Positions 48,135-59,205 of a stretch of 64,000 nt of DNA are shown here, in pieces. The notes beneath the pieces were generated by a model that was not told the origin of the DNA, did not search any database, and was given only the letters and a program-made list of their open reading frames with translations. The stretch is from Hericium rajendrae. Lineage: Eukaryota; Basidiomycota; Agaricomycetes; Russulales; Hericiaceae. The position numbers and the translations under genes were made by a program. The stretch's first letter is position 1, and each line of letters begins with the position of its first letter. The DNA lies in the NCBI GenBank assembly GCA_033439255.1, contig CM065878.1:2604001-2668000 (forward strand), written 5' to 3'.

Positions 48135-49278
48135 ATGTCGAATCTACTGTGGGAGAAGGTTCTATGGAAGACACAACCCCACCCTGACAACCATGTCCCG
48201 CCTTCCTTCTTGTCGTCCTTGAGCATGAACCGTGAGTTCAACGCGACTGGCCCTTGTCAATGACTTGTGACTCAAGCATGGTGTGCAGCCAACTTCAAAT
48301 CCCATAGTTATTGGCCATTGGTGCTGGGGTCGTGCGCCGTCACGCAGCATCTTTCCACCATATCCATCTTCGCCGCCGTTTTCGTGCGGCTGATGAATCT
48401 CACGTTCGATCCATGCCTCCTGATCCTCATCTGCACGATGATGTTCGTAAGTGGATGCGTCCTGTGGGAGGTTGTAGACTCGCAAGAGACGAGTAGCGCT
48501 CATGACCGTCGTACGGGTTTAAGTGTCCCTCCGTCCCATGTACAAGCTGACATTTCATCCCCAGGTGCGAAGATTGTAAAGACGTCGATCTTGGTTTTCC
48601 TCGCTCTAATGGCCCTGTCGCCTATTCTAAGAACCTTGATGGCCACCGCCCAATCAGACACCATATGGGCGTCGTCGGCCTGGCTTTTCGCTCTGAACGC
48701 CATCCTAGCTGATTACAGCTATGTCAAATTTACTGGACAATTCAGAGAAAGGCAAGTTCCAGAGTCATCCTTACGTTTTGCCTTTTAACCCTTCCTCAGG
48801 ATTTCATCTGTGATCTCCATGAATGCAGCGATATGTGCCGCCATAATGTTGGCATCACGGCTGCACGATGATCTATCAGTCTTCGCTCTCATCTTGTTCT
48901 CGATCCAGCTGTTCGCGCTGTTCCCCATGTTGCGTCACCGATTACAGGTAAAGGCCACGCGGCTGCGCGCATCACAGAACACTGACTATCTCGAGAAGGC
49001 GTCCCCTGTGATCATCCAGACGGCTTTAACGCTGGCGCTCGCATGCTTCTCGGTCGTTCTGACCACGCCGCTATCGGTTGCCGTGACGTACATATTCCTC
49101 ACTGCGTCGGTCGCCGTCAACTTTGCAGCGCCCGCCGTCCTGATTTGGGCACAGCGATACAAGAAGTCAGTGCATCGTCCACGAATCACCGGCTCTGACT
49201 TCGCGGTAACTGACTCGCGATACCCACAGTGAAATCAGCGGACCATGGGATGCGGCCACTCCTAAAATCAGCCTCTGA
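48135..49278 (+). CDS. GPI2: GPI2/PIG-C, subunit of the GPI-GlcNAc transferase
   Basis: Part of the ER complex that adds GlcNAc to phosphatidylinositol, the first step of GPI-anchor synthesis. The start at 48135 gives MSNLLWEKVLWKTQPHPDNH, the conserved PIG-C head. After an intron comes NFKSHSYWPLVLGSCAVTQH. About eight hydrophobic segments follow, among them TISIFAAVFVRLMNL and KIVKTSILVFLALMALSPIL. An exon ending FRE is joined through a GC-AG intron (48752-48799) to RISSVISMNAAICAAIMLAS. The last intron joins WAQRYK to NEISGPWDAATPKISL. YK-N-x-I-x-GPWD is the family C-terminus. About 305 residues. Confidence 0.93.
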
Positions 49279-50040
49279 GCTGCCTTACACGTTCTTCGGG
49301 CACCGTGTCGAGTTTTCTGGGCATTGCACCAATGTACCCTGCTTTTTTCGGAGGGAAGGGGGATGACCTGGTGCTGGTTTGTCTAGGGCCTCCGTCCGCA
49401 ACCGCTGCCCGACGCTCGCGCTCGTGCCTAGACGCCGGCAGTTCTGCCTTTCAAACTTCCTTTTGGAGGGACCTGCATTTGATCCGTGAGGGCGTGGTCG
49501 ATGCGACCTGGCACGTGGCAAGAACGTGCTTATTTTAGGCTGGAACCTGTCCCCAATGTCGAGAGATCGTCGAGCCATGTATACTTTCGCCAGGGCAACG
49601 TCTTGTCGCGTGTTGTACATGAGCTGGCTAGATCATTTCTTCCCATTTGTTCCGCAGGGCTGAACGACGCGGATGCTCGTCAGATGGCCTCTATGACGGA
49701 CTTAGCGGTGAGGCGCGGAGACATCGCACCGAGCTCAAAGTTAATATACGATCGATCGGTGATGCCATCGGTGTGCAGCGGCCGTAATGTTATCGGCATC
49801 GTCGTCGGCCCGCCCACTCGACTAGTCATTTCAGCAAGTGCCAACCCCCATCCCGGCCTCCGTCTGCGATAGACCCATTCATTGAGCACATTATATTACA
49901 GAAAGTAGATATTTCAACAAATATAAGACATTTGAACATATATGGTTCTAACAGAAAGCATTATGGATAGTGATGCACAACGAAGTCCACATGATAGCTA
50001 CCCTTCATACACGGTGTTCGTCTTCATAATCATAGCGAGC
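49279..50040. other. Intergenic between convergent GPI2 and bZIP genes
   Basis: No gene seen. The AT-rich part at 49885-49945 is probably the 3' end of one of the two transcripts. Confidence 0.5.
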
Positions 50041-51563
50041 TTATGTTTGCATATCGTCGTCGTCGTCGTCGCGCTGCAGCCGCGGTCGTTTCGTGCCGGT
50101 CGAAACACCCATGCCAATCCCCCGCGCCTCGAGCGCCTCCATCGCCGTCTTCGCCGCCCCGTCTGCCCCCTTCTTCGTCCGTGCGCGCGTCCGCCGCAGC
50201 GCGCCGAACGCCTGCGCCTTGATGACAGCCAGCGTGCCAGACATCGGCGCGGCGCCGGGCGATGGCGAACGCGAGAGATGGGTGATCCCTCGGCGTAACG
50301 GGAGGCGAGAGTAGGAAAGCGCTTCGCCTTCGCTGCTGCCCCGATCGCCGCCGTGGATGCCGTCGCCCGCGAATCCGGGAATGGCGGGGAACATGGGTCT
50401 GTCAGAGCCAGAATTTGCTCTTCGGGCGCCGCCGAGTCTGTAGCGAACAGCATCTCCACCGTGCCCTGCGATAGAGATGTCGGCGATGCCGCCATGAAGC
50501 GTCACCTCGGCAGGGTGCCCGTTCGAATGCCGGCGGTAATCGAAGTCAGCCCGGTCTGGTGGAAGAGTACCGTCGTGATATGGAAATTGGAATGGTGAGG
50601 TAAGGGAAGTTGATGACGAAGACGGTGGTGTGGAGTTGGAGGGCGACAGCGAGCGGCTGGTGGGAAAATGTAGGGGGCATTGTCGATCCCAGGTGGAGCG
50701 CCCTTCTGGTCTTCCACGACTGAGTATCGAGAGACATAAGCCATATCGGATGAGGATGCGACATTGGGGGATTCGATCACGTTGGGAGAATGCGAAGAGC
50801 TGCTGCCCTCGGCGCGGCCTGAGTCTCCACCCGAGGAGTTTGTCTGAGTGACGGGCTGGGGCCAAGCAGCATCACGAGCGGCGCTCTGAACGGAGTAGGG
50901 ATGATAGGAACCATACTTGGATGAAGGCTGTTGAGATGACATATGAGCGCGACCGTCGCTGGGTATGTGGTCGCCATCGCCATTGGCATAGGGTATTGAA
51001 GGCGAACGCGTCGGATAATCGTGTGGGGGATGTATGGGGATAGGAACCATTGGAAAGCGACGAGTCGTCATTGGAATATCGAAGGCCATCCTCAGGGTAT
51101 GAGCCCACACCAGAACCGATATGCGAGTTGACGGCAGTGGTTTGGGGATGCATGGGGCCGAAACAGGAAGGTAGTGGGGGGAACTCCTCAAGAGGAGCAT
51201 CGGATCCTTTGGTTGTCTGCCAGAGAGCTCTCCAAAATTTTTCGCGTTCCCGTCCTGCATGCCTCAAACGGGAGTTCTCCTGGCGCAGCTCGGTGGCATC
51301 TGCACGAGCCTCGCGACAGGAATCCTGAAGCTGGAGGACAACTGCCTCGAGATTGGTGACTGTCGGAGGCCGGAGACGGGTTGAGTGGGAGAAAGGTATG
51401 GGAGCGAAGGACGGATCTGACCTGTCTCTTCGAGGGTCGCGATATAGTTGGCGCGACGCGCTCTGAAGGCAGCTTGTGCATCGGCATTCTTTTTCTTTCT
51501 GAGGGCTGCGTCTGAGAGACGAGGGTCGTCCTTGGACTGGGAGGAGGCGGAAGCGGGAGCCAT
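50041..51563 (-). CDS. bZIP transcription factor (AP-1/ATF-like), frame broken as read
   Basis: The start at 51563 gives MAPASASSQSKDDPRLSDAA. The basic region RKKKNADAQAAFRARRANYI follows, with the N-x-x-A-x-x-x-F-R pattern of fungal AP-1-type factors. An intron (GTCAGA to CGACAG) then joins VTNLEAVVLQLQDSCREARA and ELRQENSRLRHAGREREKFW, a leucine/valine heptad coiled coil. The rest is a long Ser/Pro/Gly-rich activation-type region ending RLQRDDDDDDMQT at 50041. Two frame changes are needed: one at a run of five bases (51025-51029) and one at a run of four (50665-50668). They cancel each other, and the sequence between reads NVIESPNVASSSDMAYVSRY in the middle frame. No intron with normal signals explains them. 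Gene identity is solid; target genes unknown. Confidence 0.8.
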
Positions 51564-52018
51564 GGGAGAGGGAAAAAGAGGAAAGGGCGGGGGAAATAAG
51601 GGGAAATATTTAAAATGGGCTGGCGAGGGCGCAGAAGAGCATTCGAAGCCAGGGCACGAGGACCCCGCTGGGCCTGTCCCCGGGCGTTGGCCAGCGTCGT
51701 GTCTGGTCACACGTAGTCGCAGCACTCGCAGGTCTCTCGCAGGCAAAAGTCCGCGCCATGTATTCAGCCCACGAGCAAAACATGCCCCGTGCCGGCACGC
51801 TACCCTACGATCGTCCAGCCGTTTCCCCTCCGTACACCTCCGTCACGCCCCTTGTCACTCTCGGCACCGCCAAGCTACCCGACGGCCTACCCGCAATATC
51901 ACCGTCATCACCTCCACCGACCCGTCCCCCGAAATCTTCTTCGAATTATCGAACATCCTCGACTTCGCCTCTCCACTCCATCCCGTTCCCCGCTTTCGGA
52001 GGACGGCCCGGATATTCA
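51564..52018. other. Promoter region of the bZIP gene
   Basis: About 450 bases between two minus-strand genes, C-rich on the plus strand. Several long overlapping plus-strand open frames exist here because of this base composition. I do not call any of them. Confidence 0.5.
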
Positions 52019-55000
52019 CTACAATGTCGTTTCCGCTTCCTCCCCGGAGTCGCTTTCCTCCGCTTCATCTCCCTCCAGGTCCAGTGTCTCCAGCACCAGT
52101 CGCTCACTGTCCAGCACGCACGCTACCCTCCGCCCCGCCCGCCCGTTCACCGCTAGCGACACTTCGCCGGCTCCGCAGGCCGCCAACGCGCGCGATCGCT
52201 TGATCGGCATAAGCACCGAGGCCAACTGCAAACCGTGATAAGCGTCTTAGCGAGAGATTGTGTTGTGAGATTTTGGCGAGCTGACCTGGCCCTCATTCCA
52301 TCGCCGCATTGCATCTGCCATCAGCGCTTCGCGCGAAGGGACATTTACGTATGCCATACGCTCCAGCTCCTGATACAGCAAGTTTGAATAGCTGACGGTG
52401 GCGATGAATGTTCGTCCTGCGGTGTGTATCGGATATGAATCAGCACCCACAAGGGTGCGTCGTTATCTGACTGGCGACTTGCCTGGTACATCCCGGGTTC
52501 GGAATACCACAACGAGATTCTCATCATCGAAGAAGTCCACGTCCAGCAAATCAAAATCAGCAAACAGGCCACCATCCTGCGCAAGTCGACATTCGATGAT
52601 TGCCGAGCCCAAGTAAGCAGGCGAGCTGCAGGCCTCGCGGTTGTAGCGCAGTCGAATGAGGCACACTGAGTTGATAACAAGTCAACTCGCGATGCTTGCA
52701 AGTCCAATCTCGCCTACTCACAGCACGTCCGACCTTCAGCTGAGCGCGCCCGGATCGCCAAGTGCTGGATAAAGTGGCTTGTCTTGACACGCGAAAGTCA
52801 GTTTTTCTGATGCGGAGAAGGCATCACCATTCACTCGCCTCGTCCTTGTCGACGATGGTCCGCTCACGAATAATGAATGTATGATCGGGTGAGGAAGAAC
52901 CTGCGGTCGGAATTGGCCGGCCGTTCATTGACCCTGTATTGTGGGAGACACGGGCAGAACGGGCGGTGGCCTCACAGGCAAGAGCGAAGATCTGCTCCGT
53001 ACGTTTAGCTAGGATCTGGATCAACGTGTCCATATTCCTAGCCACCGTACCCAGGTTCCTTCTAATAACAGTCTAAGCGATGAATGCCGTCAAATTCATT
53101 CGACGTGTTGGATACACATGAAAAACATACGTGCGAGAGGTTCGTCGATGAATTTTCCAGGAGCGCATGTCGCGCTCGATTGATCACTGAAGGTAGATCT
53201 TGCTTCTCATGCGGAACACCGAGATCTTGCGGTGAAAACTTTGGAGGTCCGTGGAAGAACCAGCTGTCAATTTCGCTGTCCACGAGGCCGGACATCAGGT
53301 AGCTGTTCACTTCCAATATATCATGGCGAGGCTGTTGCATAGGCTCGACTGTGGGGTTCACATTTGCTATTTCTGCCGCACGAAATGAGGACCAGGTGGA
53401 TGCTGCCGAGATCGTTCTCACCAAATCGCAGCCACTTCATGAACTCCTGGAATCGGGACAGTTCGCGACGTGCCGTAGCTGCAAGCCAGTTCGCGCTGAC
53501 AATCGCCCGGCTTGTCATCTGTAAGCAGAGGTCGATATCCTCCTTCTGCAATGCACATATGGCAAACTGCGGCCTGCACGTGCATAAAACTTCAGCCACG
53601 AAAGAGAAGCCAAGCATAGCCTTACAGTTGCGACCAGCCAAGCACCTCCTCCATGATGATGTGAAGTCGCTGACAGGCGGGAGCCACCCTTTGTTCGGCG
53701 AAATCACGCAGCTTCATCAAAGCTTCGTTGACCGTCGTTTCCCACTTTTGGAGGCCCTGAAGATACGGGTCACTAAGGCCGCAATAAAATCGACAACCCA
53801 AATATGCTCTTACCCTTTCGCTCATTAGCTCACCACTGCCAATGAAATCCGAGATGGCCTCGGTAGAACGTCCAGAGATTAACAACAGCGTTAGATCCGT
53901 TAATGACCACATCGCCTTGTCTGACAGGCAATTAGTCATAGAAGTGCGCCTGAGTACGCAAAGGAAGCACGCACCACTTGTCCCGCCGGGTTGTAATGCT
54001 TGTAAGGCCTGCAGCCACTTTTGGCCAGGCTGTTTCGCGCCGGGCTGCGTGTCCGATCCGAACCAGGTGGCTCGCATCTCATCGACGGCACGCATGACGT
54101 ACCACACAAGTTCCCGCGCAGTCGTCGACGACCTGGCTATGTCACGGGGTAACCGTCCTGCAAGAAGAGATACATGAATTGACGAAGGTAGGAGGGATGT
54201 ATGGCCGTGGGCCGATCGGTGGGCGAAAAGAATAGGTTGTTGTGGATCTTTGCTGAGAGATGGGGTCGTCGACAGGGCGCTCACTAGGATGGAGCCTAGC
54301 GGGCAGCTTCCATCAAGAAAGCAGTGGAGAAACCCCTGGGTATCGGAAACAGCAAGGATGCTGTTGATATTGGAGTCGTCCGCCTCATCGAGTTCTTCTC
54401 CTGGTCGATTCTTCAGGTCTCCAGCACGTTTTGGGGGTTCTATGCTGGCCGCGAGAGGATCGGGAGGTTGTGTTGGCCACTTCGTGATGGTATCGGGCAT
54501 TTTCGGCTTACGTGTCACTCTGGACTGCAGACCGTGAAACGCGAACATATCGGAGGCTCTGTTCGCGCGATCAGTGGGATTCTCTGATGATAAGTGAGAT
54601 CCTTACGACAAAGCCTGGGAGTCATCGTTCACAGAATCGAGGATGGGAAGAAGCTTGAGGACCGAGTGGGCTGACCCTACCTTCCTTGAACGTTAGTGGA
54701 TTTTTCTTTTGGTTTGGCTACTCGAGGCGAGAGTGCGTACAATGTTGTTTCCCCGTCTAAAGACGTCGGGCATAGGATCACTCTTGCGTTCTGAAGTGTC
54801 TGGGAACCACCATACGGCGCTCAATTTTATGCGCGCAGGGAGTCGATCTGCGATAGGAATACTGCGTTCTTCATGCCCATCTTGGATGGTGTGGAGAGTG
54901 ACTCGCGGAGGATCATGTATAAGAACAATCGTTTGGCCTGTACAACGCGCCCCGATTAGACTCAGCGGCCGGCGTTACTCAAAAGCGACGTAAGAGACGT

Positions 55001-55237
55001 ACCATCGGGACTCCATGTCAAGTCGATGATCTCTTCATTAGCACCTGAACCCGAATCCACGTCTACTTCCCACTTTTTAGATCCCTGCATTTTCCACAAG
55101 CTCATCCTGTCTTTGCCGCCCAGCCGCGATATTATTACAACCAAGTCCTTGTCTGGACAACATGCCGAGGCCAAGAGCCGCGAATCCGCAGGTAGGTGGA
55201 GCGTAGCTAACGATGTAAACGCGTTCGCGTCCGACAT
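52019..55237 (-). CDS. APC4: Anaphase-promoting complex subunit 4
   Basis: A structural subunit of the APC/C ubiquitin ligase. The start at 55237 gives MSDANAFTSLATLHLPADSR. A WD40 propeller begins with SLWKMQGSKKWEVDVD and LTWSPDG, and an intron joins to QTIVLIHDPPRVTLHTIQDG. The helical APC4 domain carries ISDFIGSGELMSERVRAYLG, then the strongly conserved LQKWETTVNEALMKLRDFAE and QRVAPACQRLHIIMEEVLGW. The final intron joins RRWNEGQ to LASVLMPIKRSRALAACGAG. The end is an acidic tail, EAEESDSGEEAETTL, stopping at 52019. About 860 residues. It is divergent from glyoxalase II, with about 270 bases between starts. Confidence 0.92.
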
Positions 55238-55505
55238 GTCGGAGGAAATGTCCGCGGCTTTGAGAGCGCGCCTGGCAATTCAGCTTAGTTGAAGCGTGGC
55301 ATGCAGCGCGAGTCTTGGTTTCTGGTGACAAATACAAGTCAGCGAGTTGAAAGCGACGTGGCACAGAGAGGTGAACGCTTTGCTCTGGGCCCGATGTGAC
55401 GGTCGCGTATGTCTCGTGATCAGTGATCGACAGACTCAAGAGGATCTCGCCAGTATCTCGCCATCGTCTGCTTCCGCTGCGCCGCCATAAGCGCTTAAGC
55501 CCTGG

Positions 55506-56583
55506 ATGTTACAGCTGCTGACTAGGACCATACGCAGGACCACCTCCTCTTTCTCCAGGTCTTCCTCCTTCCTTTCACCACGGGACATGAAAACCATGAA
55601 AGTCGTTCCCGTCCCCGTTCGCGAGGATAACTACGCATATCTTCTCATCGACGAATACAGTAACAAGGCCGCTGCTATCGACCCCTACTCCGTTCCCAAG
55701 GTCAAGGCCGCTGCTGACCAACTTGGTGTGGACATCGTTGCAGCTCTCACAACTCATCATCATTTCGACCACAGCGGTGGTAATGAGGTATGTCTGACCT
55801 TGCACCCATGAAGCATTTACTGACTAGCCCTCCAGCAATTCGTGAGTACCGCGATTTAGCGTTTCGTGTGGTGCTAGTCTCAACTCCCATAGGCGAGCAC
55901 ATACCCTGATGTACCGATCTACGGCGGCAGCAAGCAGGTCCCCGCACTCTCCCATCTGGTCAAGGACCAGGATGTATTTTCCGTAGGTTCAATCAACGTG
56001 AAGTATGTATTCCACCCCTCCTCTGATCACTCTGGAAATTGCCCTTACGCGCGCTCTCAAGATGTCTCGCGACACCTTGCCACACCCAGGACTCTATCTG
56101 CTACTATGTCACTGATGGGTATCACCACCTCGGAGGTGTTTTCACTGGTGACACGCTCTTCATTGCCGGGTGTGGCCGATTCTTCGAGGGCACGGCCGAA
56201 GAAATGCACGAGTCGCTCTCGCATCTCGGTTCTCTTCCTGACCAGACAGTCGTCTACATCGGGCACGAGTATACAGCAAGCAACCTGAAGTTCGCACTCT
56301 CCGTTGACCCCGACAATGTCCCTCTTGCTCGTCTTGGCAAGATCGTCAGTGAGAACCAGATTACGACTGGTCTCAGTACCATCGGAGATGAGAAGCAGTG
56401 GAACCCATTTATGCGGGTCGATACGGATGTTATCAGGTACGACGGCTTTGACAAGGCTTATTGAGATTCGTTGGTTCACTGAGTATTGCTTTATCTAGGG
56501 CCGCGACTGGATCCGGTCCGCATGCACCACCTAGCCTGGTCATGCAGCACCTCAGAACCCTCAAGAACAACTTCAGAGGGTGA
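55506..56583 (+). CDS. GLO2: Glyoxalase II (hydroxyacylglutathione hydrolase)
   Basis: Hydrolyses S-lactoylglutathione to lactate and glutathione, the second step of methylglyoxal detoxification. The start at 55506 gives MLQLLTRTIRRTTSSFSRSS, a mitochondrial-type presequence. In-frame ATGs at 55587 and 55596 would start a cytosolic form at KVVPVPVREDNYAYLLIDEY. The binuclear metal site is THHHFDHSGGN. A 6-base exon (55836-55841, CAATTC) supplies the Gln-Phe of NEQFASTYPDVPIYGG. Later come LATPCHTQDSICYY, GVFTGDTLFIAGCGRFFEGT and VYIGHEYTASNLKFAL with further metal ligands. The end is SLVMQHLRTLKNNFRG at 56583. Five introns or so; about 285 residues. Confidence 0.94.
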
Positions 56584-56981
56584 ATAGTCAGGTATGGCAT
56601 AAAGCATCTCTCAATCTCGCTACTAGACGATCGCTAGACTTATGTTTGAAACAGATTTTGTCATCGCATCATGCATTTTTCCAGGTTTGTTGTACGCACA
56701 GATGAAATGTAACCATAGGGATCCGGGCCAGTTTTGTACATCACATGTATTTTTTTCTATGCTACCTCGCAATTTACCTCTAACATCGCGAAGAGGTCGA
56801 GTCTGCTTTGCTCGTCGCGGATCACGGTCTCACGTCTCGAATAGTCAAGTTCTGCGTTGTTGAGGTACAGTCAGTTATTTGCGACGGCCACTCGCAGCCC
56901 GAGTCGCTGTGATGATGACGCATTTTCGCTCAGTTTTCAGCTCTCGGGAGTTCAGGTCTCCATGTCCACTGGGTTCTGGAA
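56584..56981. other. Intergenic between convergent genes
   Basis: Shared 3' region of glyoxalase II and the PAP2 gene. I see no gene or repeat. Confidence 0.5.
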
Positions 56982-57880
56982 TTAAGGAAGGTATCTATTG
57001 ATGGTTTGTTCAACCAAACGTCCATAGTCATCTAAGCCGCTGGTCCAAAGCTTCAGCCAGAGTGCTGCCCACGCTCCACCGTAGCTGCATCCGACCAAGA
57101 CCTGCGGCCACGTATGATGTCCCAACCACACTCGCGAGCCCGCAATTAACGTTGCCCAGGGTATAACAATCGCCGGGGGAATAATGGCAGTCAGCGCTCC
57201 TTGCGGGAGAGATGTATGAGCTGGCAAGTACGCGCATGCAAGCGCAATGTAGACGCCATAGTATGCGATCGTCGCCGCATGTGTGCTGGGCATGCTTGAG
57301 TGTATTGAATTGTCTGGTCAAAGAGCGAAGATCAGGCATCTAGAACAGGAACTTACCCGTAGGTACGTTTTGTAGAGGGGTGTTTTGGGCGCGGCTGACG
57401 TAGCACACGCTTCAAAAGCTTCACGGTCATAGAGCAGCCGAGAGCACCAGCAATGAAGTAGGCTACCCCCGCTGAGCGCGTGTAGAGCTGGAAGACTGCC
57501 GTCAACATTGTAACTGTGATATTAGTCTAAAATGTTCGTCAGTCGCAATTCTGGCTCTGCCAGCTAGAGAAATAGATAGCTTTGGACATACCCTGTCGAG
57601 AAATGGCAAGACATAACGGTGGTGCCATGATCCTGCCGACATGGATTGTCGAGAACGAGCCGAGAAGAGGCCTAGCTGGTCGAGACGTCTTGGTATCTCC
57701 ACCGGATGTGTAGGTATACAAACCAGGAAATTCAATTGTACCGCTTCCAAGGGGCCTACACCGCGAGATAGAACGGCGCTGTCTTTGTCTCTGTGAGGTC
57801 AGCAAACGGAGTTGCGGACTGTGCAACTGCTCCGACGAGCGCCAGCGGATATGCCTAGTACAGGTAGATGGATGGCTCAA
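56982..57880 (-). CDS. PAP2-family lipid phosphatase (N-terminus unresolved)
   Basis: A membrane phosphatase of the PAP2/haloperoxidase fold, acting on lipid phosphates or pyrophosphates such as dolichyl diphosphate, phosphatidate or sphingoid phosphates. The three active-site motifs are present: KRVLRQPRP (motif 1), SSMPSTHAATIAYYG (motif 2, PSTH) and AGSRVWLGHHTWPQVLVG (motif 3, SRxxxxxHxxxD-like but with Q in place of the usual D). Hydrophobic segments alternate between them. Introns near 57540-57590 and 57300-57353 join MAPPLCLAISRQ to VTMLTAVFQLYTRS, and PKHPSTK to HNSIHSS. Upstream of MAPPLC the frame stays open to 57880, but I could not settle the first exon. The end is LVEQTINRYLP. 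Confidence 0.8.
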
Positions 57881-57959
57881 TCGAATGAATCGATCACATC
57901 ACTGATGGCGGCCGGTGTGCCCGAACTTGAAGTGTACCCGTGCAGTACCTGTTGCACAT

Positions 57960-57984
57960 TTGAAGCTTGAACTTGAAGCTTGAA
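57960..57984. repeat. 12-bp direct repeat in a divergent promoter
   Basis: TTGAAGCTTGAA twice, separated by one C, between the PAP2 and methyltransferase genes. Related GAACTTGAAG occurs about 35 bases upstream. Confidence 0.75.
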
Positions 57985-58114
57985 GGCTGCACCAAGGTTA
58001 GGCGCCTAGGCCCAAGGTGCACAACCTGCAAGGTTGCAATTTACGTTAACAGCGCTAACAACGACGCTAGATCTGCACGTCGACGCTTCCAGCATCCGAC
58101 TGCAGGAGATCCTC

Positions 58115-59205
58115 ATGGCATGGCCACTCTGGGTCTTCCTGATAGTGCTGGTGCTGGTGATTTTTCTCGCGCGGAGGCCCAGCGATCCATACGGGACATT
58201 TCATCTCGGTTTGAATCGACTCCCCGGAGATGACGGTCCTCCCCGAACAGAATGGTTGAATATGGGCTATTGGAAGGTAAGCTCGTGCTCGATTTGCACA
58301 CGCAATGATTCACGGTGTGTACAGGATACTGAGAAATTTCCCGAAGCCTGTGAAGGTGTGTGCTACGCCAAGGTCTTATTTGGTCACCAGGATCTTCATT
58401 GAGAGTGCATAATCTTTAGCTCTCGCGCTATATCTGATAAACGCTGTGAAGCCAAAACCGCAAGGTCGCGTGTTGGGTGGGTATCATCCACGGTGCGATC
58501 TACTGCCCTTTACTCACCTGCAAGGATTTCGTAGACGTTGGCCACGGCAGTGGCGATTCCCTTCTACTCCACCTAATGCATCCCGCGGTTCCTCGCCCAA
58601 GCGTCCTCTGCGGCATAACCAGTCTTCGCGTACATCATCTTCGTTCTCAGGAGCGGATCTCCGCCCTTCTGGCCACGCATCCTGATTTGCAAGATCAGTG
58701 TCTCACAAACTTGCATGAAAGCGATGCGGTTTGCCGATACGACAGTGATCCACGGCATCCCTTAGCCCTTAGGTCTTCCTACCAATTCGACACCATCCTC
58801 GCACTCGATTGTGCTTACCATTTCAAGTCACGCATGCGCTTCCTGAAACAGGCTTTCCAACGCCTAGCTCCTGGTGGGCGGGTCGCGCTGGCTGACATCT
58901 GCTTCTCATCTATACCCAACGGCGCAGCGTTATTCCTTCTAACCTCGCTTCTGCACGTCATGCCCGCGGACAACGCGGTCACCCGAGAGTGCTACGTGCA
59001 GGACATGCGATCTATTGGATTCGAAGATGTCCAGATGCAGGACATCAGTGACCTCGTGTTTCCTGGCTTCCAGGCCTTCTTGGGGAGGCAGGGACCCGTA
59101 TGGGATATGTTCGGAAGCACGATTGGTTGGCTCCGTTCTATGAACGGGAGGTTCGTGATCGTTACTGGCACTAGACCCTTGGATTCCGAACCACAGAGTG
59201 GGTAA
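58115..59205 (+). CDS. Membrane-anchored class I SAM-dependent methyltransferase
   Basis: The start at 58115 gives MAWPLWVFLIVLVLVIFLAR, an N-terminal membrane anchor. Then comes LPGDDGPPRTEWLNMGYWK and, after introns, the SAM-binding motif I VLDVGHGSGDS, made by splicing at GTGGGT to CGTAG (VLG to DVGHG). Motif II-like FDTILALDCAYHF and motif III LAPGGRVALADICFSSIPN follow. The second half has TRECYVQDMRSIGFEDVQMQ, a pattern of small-molecule or lipid methyltransferases of the UbiE/gamma-tocopherol type. The end is GTRPLDSEPQSG at 59205. The substrate is unknown; the membrane anchor suggests a lipid or other hydrophobic substrate. It is divergent from the PAP2 gene, itself a lipid enzyme, but a functional link is only a guess. 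Confidence 0.85.

Noticed and set aside
51448-52238. Three overlapping plus-strand open frames (up to 251 codons)
   Set aside because: They lie antisense to the bZIP start and the last APC4 exon and in the C-rich gap. Their content is Pro/Ser/Arg low complexity caused by base composition.
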